From: Gracilimonas tropica DSM 19535
GTDB lineage: Bacteria; Bacteroidota; Rhodothermia; Balneolales; Balneolaceae
Assembly (NCBI RefSeq): GCF_000375425.1
Contig: NZ_AQXG01000001.1
Coordinates: forward strand, 1 to 55,984
Length of the DNA: 55,984 bases
Reading direction: 5' to 3'
The notes under the pieces are model-generated. The model was not told where the DNA came from. It saw only the letters and a program-made list of their open reading frames with translations, and searched no databases. Position 1 is the first letter of the stretch; every line of letters begins with the position of its first letter. This document shows, piece by piece, positions 54,295-55,984 of the stretch. A program made the position numbers and the translations under genes.

Positions 54295-55320
54295 ATGATC
54301 TGGGAAAGTTCGACATTTTTATGGCTATTGGTGCTTATTCCTGCACTTATCTTTTTCCTGTGGTGGAAGAGAAAAAGGATACTTCAGAAAAAAAAGGAAT
54401 ATTTCAGTACTGAGTTATTCAGTTCTCTGAGGCAGGGATTTTGGCCACTCGGTAGCCGATTGAAAAACATATTCATGATTTGCGGTTTTAGTTTCTTGAT
54501 TCTCGCGCTTGCCGGCCCTAAGATCGGAACCGAAGTAAGAGAAATAAAGCGACAGGGAATTGACATGCTGGTGGCGTTGGATCTTTCAGCCAGTATGAAA
54601 GCTGAGGATGTACGCCCCAGCCGATTGGAAAAGGCTAAATTCGAGATCAATCGCTTGATCGAACGCTTACAGGGAGATCGGGTGGGCTTGATCGTATTTA
54701 CCGGTGAGGCTTATCTCCAAAGTCCCATGACACTGGATTATTCGGCTCTTCGTCTTTTCCTCGAAATCGCAGAAACCGATCAAATGCCAAGTTCCGCTAC
54801 GGATTTCAAAGCTGCTATGACTACGGCCTTGGAGGCCTTCAACGCTCTTGAAGATACTGAATCGGAGGCCTCAAAAGTGTTGCTGATCATGTCGGATGGG
54901 GAAGATCATGGACAGTCTTATAATGAAGCTCTTCAAAATCTGGTTGAGAATGACATAAGGGTGTTTACGATCGGCATCGGAACCACCGAAGGCACCACTA
55001 TTCCTTTATATGAAGAGGGCACCAATCAACTCATTGGCTACAAAAGAGATAATGAAGGCCGGGTGGTGACTACAAAATTACAAAGTCAGACTCTCCGGGA
55101 TATTGCAAATACAGGAAATGGGGAATACTATTCTATACGCAGAGGAAATGAGGGTATTGACGCTTTTCTGGCGAGAATGGACGATCTGGAAAAAGGGGAA
55201 TTTGCCAGTCAGGAATATGCAGATTATAAGAATCAGTATCAGTGGATGGGAGCTTTGGCTCTTCTTTGCATCGTTTTGGCATTGCTGACCCCTTCTTACC
55301 GAAAAGAGCACAATCGCTAA
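54295..55320 (+). CDS. BatA/BatB-type von Willebrand factor A membrane protein
   Basis: 341 residues from ATG 54295 (an open frame runs upstream to 54178 but only through repeat DNA). Two N-terminal membrane helices (about 6-22 and 57-75), a VWA domain starting RQGIDMLVALDLSASMKAEDV with the metal site Asp96-x-Ser-x-Ser, the conserved DRVGLIVFTGEAYLQSPMTLDYSAL and SDGEDHG, and a C-terminal helix (about 317-335). This is the layout of BatA/BatB proteins of the Bacteroides aerotolerance operon, membrane proteins of unclear chaperone-like role. Bat genes normally sit with moxR and a DUF58 gene; here both sides are repeats, at least as far as the window shows. Confidence 0.88.
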   Translation: MIWESSTFLWLLVLIPALIFFLWWKRKRILQKKKEYFSTELFSSLRQGFWPLGSRLKNIFMICGFSFLILALAGPKIGTEVREIKRQGIDMLVALDLSASMKAEDVRPSRLEKAKFEINRLIERLQGDRVGLIVFTGEAYLQSPMTLDYSALRLFLEIAETDQMPSSATDFKAAMTTALEAFNALEDTESEASKVLLIMSDGEDHGQSYNEALQNLVENDIRVFTIGIGTTEGTTIPLYEEGTNQLIGYKRDNEGRVVTTKLQSQTLRDIANTGNGEYYSIRRGNEGIDAFLARMDDLEKGEFASQEYADYKNQYQWMGALALLCIVLALLTPSYRKEHNR

Positions 55321-55984
55321 TCGTACCCTGTGAAGATTAATTTTTGAATTGATCTCCCCTGAAGGGGAGACTTTCCGAAGTGGAGGAAAAAATATTACTT
55401 CAATATTCGAAATTGAATGTTCTACGGTTTGATATTCAAGGAGCCCTCCTTTGAGAAGGAGAGGATTTAGGTGAGGTCGGAGATGTTTATAGTAGCAAGC
55501 TGTTTAGGAGTACTAAGCAGGAGCTTCGAGGTTGGCGTTCGCCAAGCAGGAGCTTGGGAACGAGTACAAAGAAAGCCAAGCAAGGCAGAATGTAACGCGT
55601 CTCTCCAGAGTCGCGCTTAAAGAGGACGAAGATGCCCGGCCGGGGGGGATGAGAACAAATATACACTCCCACGCAGAGCGTAGGAGCGAGGAGTACAAAT
55701 TAAATTCCATCCATCACCCCGCTCTCACTAATAAGATATTGAGGCCTGCCTTGACTGAGCGGAATGATGGATTTCCTTCGGGATAGTTCTGAATTCAATA
55801 TTCCTCTGTTCGATGTTCGATATTCAAATGGGCATCCCACACCCCACGAAATTCAAAAAAGGAACGGTTTTTTTGAATTAATCTCCCCTCCAGGGGAGAC
55901 TTACCCGAGTGGAATCCACTTCAACATTCATTATTGAATATTCCTCTGTTCGATATTCAAGGAGTCCTCCCTTGAGGGAGGTGC
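55321..55984. repeat. Modular palindromic repeat mosaic at the window end
   Basis: A degenerate GAATTGATCTCCCC unit at about 55346-55385, GCAGGAGCTTGGGAACGAG repeats 55518-55565, CTCCCACGCAGAGCGTAGGAG about 55666-55686, ATCCATCACCCCGCTC element 55707-55772, AATTCAAAAAAG hairpin 55850-55879 (one arm base changed) and CCTCCCTTGAGGGAGG 55966-55981, cut by the window edge. No gene. Confidence 0.82.

Noticed and set aside
1..55984. tRNA or rRNA genes
   Set aside because: No cloverleaf with a GGTTCGAAT-type T arm or rRNA-like conserved stretch was noticed on either strand; a covariance search was not possible.

Overview
The window looks like a chromosomal surface-polysaccharide region of a Gram-negative member of the Bacteroidota/Balneolota group. 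The clues are: LPS/O-antigen type genes (Wzx, Wzy-like proteins, Wzz, two polyprenyl-phosphate sugar transferases); a BatA/BatB-type von Willebrand protein; weak Shine-Dalgarno sequences; promoter-like TAnnTTTG boxes of the Bacteroidota type; and long tracts of palindromic intergenic repeats. The phylum call is an inference; the genus cannot be read from the sequence.

Layout. 1-3.2 kb: repeat-rich DNA with an orphan YgiT-type zinc-finger protein and a type II toxin-antitoxin pair flanked by long direct repeats. 3.2-19.7 kb: polysaccharide locus 1, a tightly overlapping plus-strand run. It contains a WbpA-like dehydrogenase, a full pseudaminic-acid set (pseB, pseC, pseF, a pseG-pseH fusion, pseI), a flippase, putative glycosyltransferases, a Wzy candidate, a phytanoyl-CoA-dioxygenase-like enzyme, a sulfotransferase, an aminotransferase, a formyltransferase plus PIG-L deacetylase pair and an initiating sugar transferase. 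19.7-20.8 kb: remnants of IS3-family elements. 20.8-22.7 kb: a WbpM/FlaA1-type dehydratase. 22.7-25.9 kb: a largely non-coding region with a candidate structured RNA, one minus-strand gene of unknown function, an array of sixteen degenerate 21-bp units held in strict register, and an AT-rich stretch with DnaA-box-like words.

25.9-43.0 kb: locus 2, with Wzz, GDP-fucose synthesis, an O-antigen ligase/polymerase, a teichoic-acid-like polyol-phosphate cassette (cytidylyltransferase, SDR, two CDP-glycerol-type transferases, a GDPD lipoprotein), a second flippase, more glycosyltransferases, rfbB-rfbA-rfbC and a second initiating transferase, closed by a clear terminator. 43.3-45.6 kb: UDP-glucose dehydrogenase and UDP-glucuronate decarboxylase (UDP-xylose). 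45.6-56 kb: single genes (WbpB-like oxidoreductase, cupin isomerase, HAD phosphatase, WbpE-like aminotransferase, VWA protein), most of them separated by about 1 kb of the same set of palindromic modules, nearly always in one orientation.

Together the genes make nucleotide sugars (CMP-pseudaminate, UDP-GlcNAcA derivatives, GDP-fucose, a dTDP-6-deoxyhexose, UDP-xylose, probably a CDP-polyol), assemble and decorate repeat units, flip and polymerise them, and set chain length. Two Wzx/Wzy/initiating-transferase sets suggest two glycans. Noteworthy items outside the standard pathway are the 21-bp array and its surroundings, the candidate RNA at 23.3-23.6 kb, the modular repeat mosaics, the polyol-phosphate cassette and the Cys/His insertion in the WbpE-like enzyme.
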